DNA of 36,351 nt from the NCBI GenBank assembly GCA_944376455.1, contig CALWCO010000014.1, positions 1 through 36,351 of the forward strand. Reading direction: 5' to 3'. Of this stretch, positions 34,770 through 36,351 are shown piece by piece. A program made the position numbers and the translations under genes. The number at the start of each line of letters is the position of its first letter. Position 1 is the first letter of the stretch. The DNA is from an uncultured Clostridia bacterium (lineage in GTDB: Bacteria; Bacillota; Clostridia; Christensenellales; Borkfalkiaceae). The notes below the pieces were generated by a model that saw only the letters and a list, made by a program, of their open reading frames with translations, was not told the DNA's origin and made no database searches.

Positions 34770-36249
34770 GATTCAAAAATTCCTCGCCCTTATGGGCGCA
34801 ACCGTCGTCGCCCTCTCCTCCTGTCTGCTCTTCGCTTCCTGCGCGCAAACCGAAACCAAAGAAGTGCTCCGCATCTATAACTGGGAGGACTACATCTGCA
34901 ATGAGGAGGACGAAGAATACGGCTACATCGACCTGATCGCCGCCTTCGAGGAAGAATATGACTGCGAGGTGGAATATTCGACGTTCGGCACAAACGAGAA
35001 TATGTACAACGAACTCAAGATCAACGAGGGCAGTTATGACCTCGTCTGTCCCTCCGATTATATGATCATGAAGATGATCAGGGAAAATATGTGCGAGCCG
35101 TTCACGGAAGATTTCCGCACGAACAGCCTCTATGCACAGAACGTCTCCCCTTACATCCGCAATATTTTCGAGGAAAACGGCTGGGACAAATACGCCGTCG
35201 GCTATATGTGGGGCACGATGGGATTCATGTATAACCCCGAAGCGAGCGACACCATCGCCGAGGACGTGCAGTCCTGGAGTGTGCTCGAAAACGAAAAGTA
35301 TTACAAAAAATCCACGCTCAAAGACTCCGTGCGCGACACCTATTTCTATGCCCTCGCCTGCGTGTATGAGGACGAACTCGCCGCACTGGCGGAGCAGTAC
35401 GAGAGCGGCGCGATCGATGCCGAGGTCTATAACGCCGAAATCACCGAAATCATGAACCGCACCGATGAAGAAACCGTCGAAAAGGCCCGCGTATACCTGC
35501 GCGACGTCAAAAAGAATATCTACGGTTTCGAGGTCGATTCGGGCAAAAACGATATGGTCACGGGCAAGATCGACATCAACTTCTGCTGGAGCGGAGACGC
35601 CGCTTACGGCATCTATGAAGCGGGCGAAGAGGACGGCTCCACTCTCGCTTACGCCGTCCCCGACTACGTTTCCAACATCTGGTTCGACGGCTGGGTCATC
35701 CCCAAGGGCGGCAACGTCTCCCTCGCCGAAAAATTCCTCGACTTCATCTCCCGCCCCGATTACGTCATGATGAATATGGACTATATCGGCTACACCTCCG
35801 TCCTTGCTGGCGACGAAATCTATGAGGGCTGGGTGCTGGACAGCTATGAAGTCACAGAAGAAGGCGAAGAGCTGCAACAGCTCATCGACGACGGGGAAGT
35901 CATGGAATATGACCTCGGCTACTTCTTCGGCGAAGACCCTGCCTCCGAGGATTATACCTTCTATGCGTACGCAAGCGAGAAAAACGGCATGCTGGGCGCA
36001 CAGTACCCCTCCTATGACGTGGTGACCCGTTGCGCCGTCATGCAGTTCTTCGAAGACGACGCCAACAACCGCATCAATATGATGTGGGAGGACGTCAAGG
36101 GCGCGGAGATACCGATTCCCGCCGTCATATTCATTGTCGTCGTCATCGCTGTCGGCGTCGGCGCTTACCTCTTCACCAAATACGGCTACGACTGGTTCCG
36201 CGGCAAGCCCAAAAAGGGATACACCAAAGTCGAGAACGACAAAAAGTAA
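34762..36249 (+). CDS. potD: Spermidine/putrescine-binding lipoprotein with C-terminal membrane helix
   Basis: Substrate-binding protein of the importer. The signal peptide ends in lipobox FASC with Cys at 27. RIYNWEDYI opens the mature domain, as in PotD; YDLVCPSDYMIMKM, GYMWGTMGFMYNP and FDGWVIPKGG are further family segments. It is 495 aa against about 350 usually. The extra length includes an acidic insert near residues 205-260 and a C-terminal membrane helix (IPAVIFIVVVIAVGVGAYLF) with a basic end. The protein may thus be anchored at both ends. The ATG at 34762 overlaps potC; an upstream frame without a ribosome site is rejected. No terminator is visible before the IS end at 36277. Confidence 0.92.
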   Translation: MRKIQKFLALMGATVVALSSCLLFASCAQTETKEVLRIYNWEDYICNEEDEEYGYIDLIAAFEEEYDCEVEYSTFGTNENMYNELKINEGSYDLVCPSDYMIMKMIRENMCEPFTEDFRTNSLYAQNVSPYIRNIFEENGWDKYAVGYMWGTMGFMYNPEASDTIAEDVQSWSVLENEKYYKKSTLKDSVRDTYFYALACVYEDELAALAEQYESGAIDAEVYNAEITEIMNRTDEETVEKARVYLRDVKKNIYGFEVDSGKNDMVTGKIDINFCWSGDAAYGIYEAGEEDGSTLAYAVPDYVSNIWFDGWVIPKGGNVSLAEKFLDFISRPDYVMMNMDYIGYTSVLAGDEIYEGWVLDSYEVTEEGEELQQLIDDGEVMEYDLGYFFGEDPASEDYTFYAYASEKNGMLGAQYPSYDVVTRCAVMQFFEDDANNRINMMWEDVKGAEIPIPAVIFIVVVIAVGVGAYLFTKYGYDWFRGKPKKGYTKVENDKK

Positions 36250-36276
36250 TTCCTCTTTTTTTGAAAATTTCACGCA

Positions 36277-36351
36277 GATGAATTGTCAAACTAAGTGCAA
36301 CACTTGATAAGATTTTCTTCAAACAAATCTTGCGGTGTACGGAAATGCAAA
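36277..36351 (-). mobile_element. 3' end of an IS30-like insertion sequence (right contig end)
   Basis: Inverted partner of 3-77 (72/75 identical). It begins 27 bp after the potD stop with GATGAATTGTCAAA, the shared element end, and continues into the transposase 3' end. The element body lies outside the window to the right. The two copies face each other with their transposase 3' ends toward the window. Confidence 0.65.
36291..36350 (-). CDS. IS30-like transposase, C-terminal fragment
   Basis: The minus-strand frame reads LHFRTPQDLFEENLIKCCT and stops at TAG (36291-36293). It is the same C-terminus as at 1-63 apart from one Gln/Glu change. Truncated by the window end. Confidence 0.6.
   Translation of the reverse strand: MHFRTPQDLFEENLIKCCT

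Overview
The window looks like one contig from a Gram-positive-type Clostridia (Firmicutes), plausibly a gut species. Supporting signs are a mraZ-led division and cell-wall (dcw) cluster, a MurE with the DNPR motif of meso-diaminopimelate-adding ligases, SpoVG, a DUF815 ATPase, lipobox lipoproteins and a BspA-type leucine-rich-repeat protein. There is no direct taxonomic marker such as rRNA; the order Christensenellales is only a guess. Both ends of the window carry the same 75-bp sequence in inverted orientation (72/75 identical). It encodes the last ~20 codons of an IS30-like transposase plus the element end, so the contig probably stops inside two IS copies.

Layout: 1-77 IS end. 100-9105 (minus) three large exported lipoproteins: an agarase-like glycoside hydrolase, a protein of four BIG2 and three carbohydrate-binding-like modules, and a 1253-aa BspA-type LRR protein. 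The LRR gene is preceded by a compact, probably structured RNA leader (9151-9288) that ends in its own terminator. 9429-10478 (minus) ilvC. 10706-11860 (plus) DUF815 AAA+ ATPase. 12107-13513 (minus) murC, divergent from spoVG (13657-13926, plus). 14016-14756 (minus) a small lipoprotein.

14807-29134 (minus) is the dcw cluster, transcribed mraZ, rsmH, an FtsL-like gene, a class B PBP, murE, mraY, murD, ftsW, murA, ftsQ, then a second unit with its own consensus promoter, ftsA-like and ftsZ. murF, murG and murB are absent, and murA sits where murG often lies. Together these genes make the soluble peptidoglycan precursor, lipid I, the septal FtsW-PBP synthase and its Q/L partners, and the FtsA/FtsZ ring. 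Upstream of mraZ is glutamate racemase (murI), broken by an in-frame TAA with its C-terminal 58 codons still intact.

30194-30457 (plus) is rpsT. After a 583-bp gap comes a plus-strand polyamine operon with a consensus promoter: a PuuR-like XRE-cupin regulator followed by potA, potB, potC and potD with overlapping junctions. PotA carries an apparent second TOBE domain and PotD a C-terminal membrane helix. The second IS end starts 27 bp after potD.

The items most worth following up are the leader RNA before the LRR gene, the interrupted murI, the FtsA-like protein with degenerate nucleotide motifs, and the apparent non-ATG start of the PBP gene.
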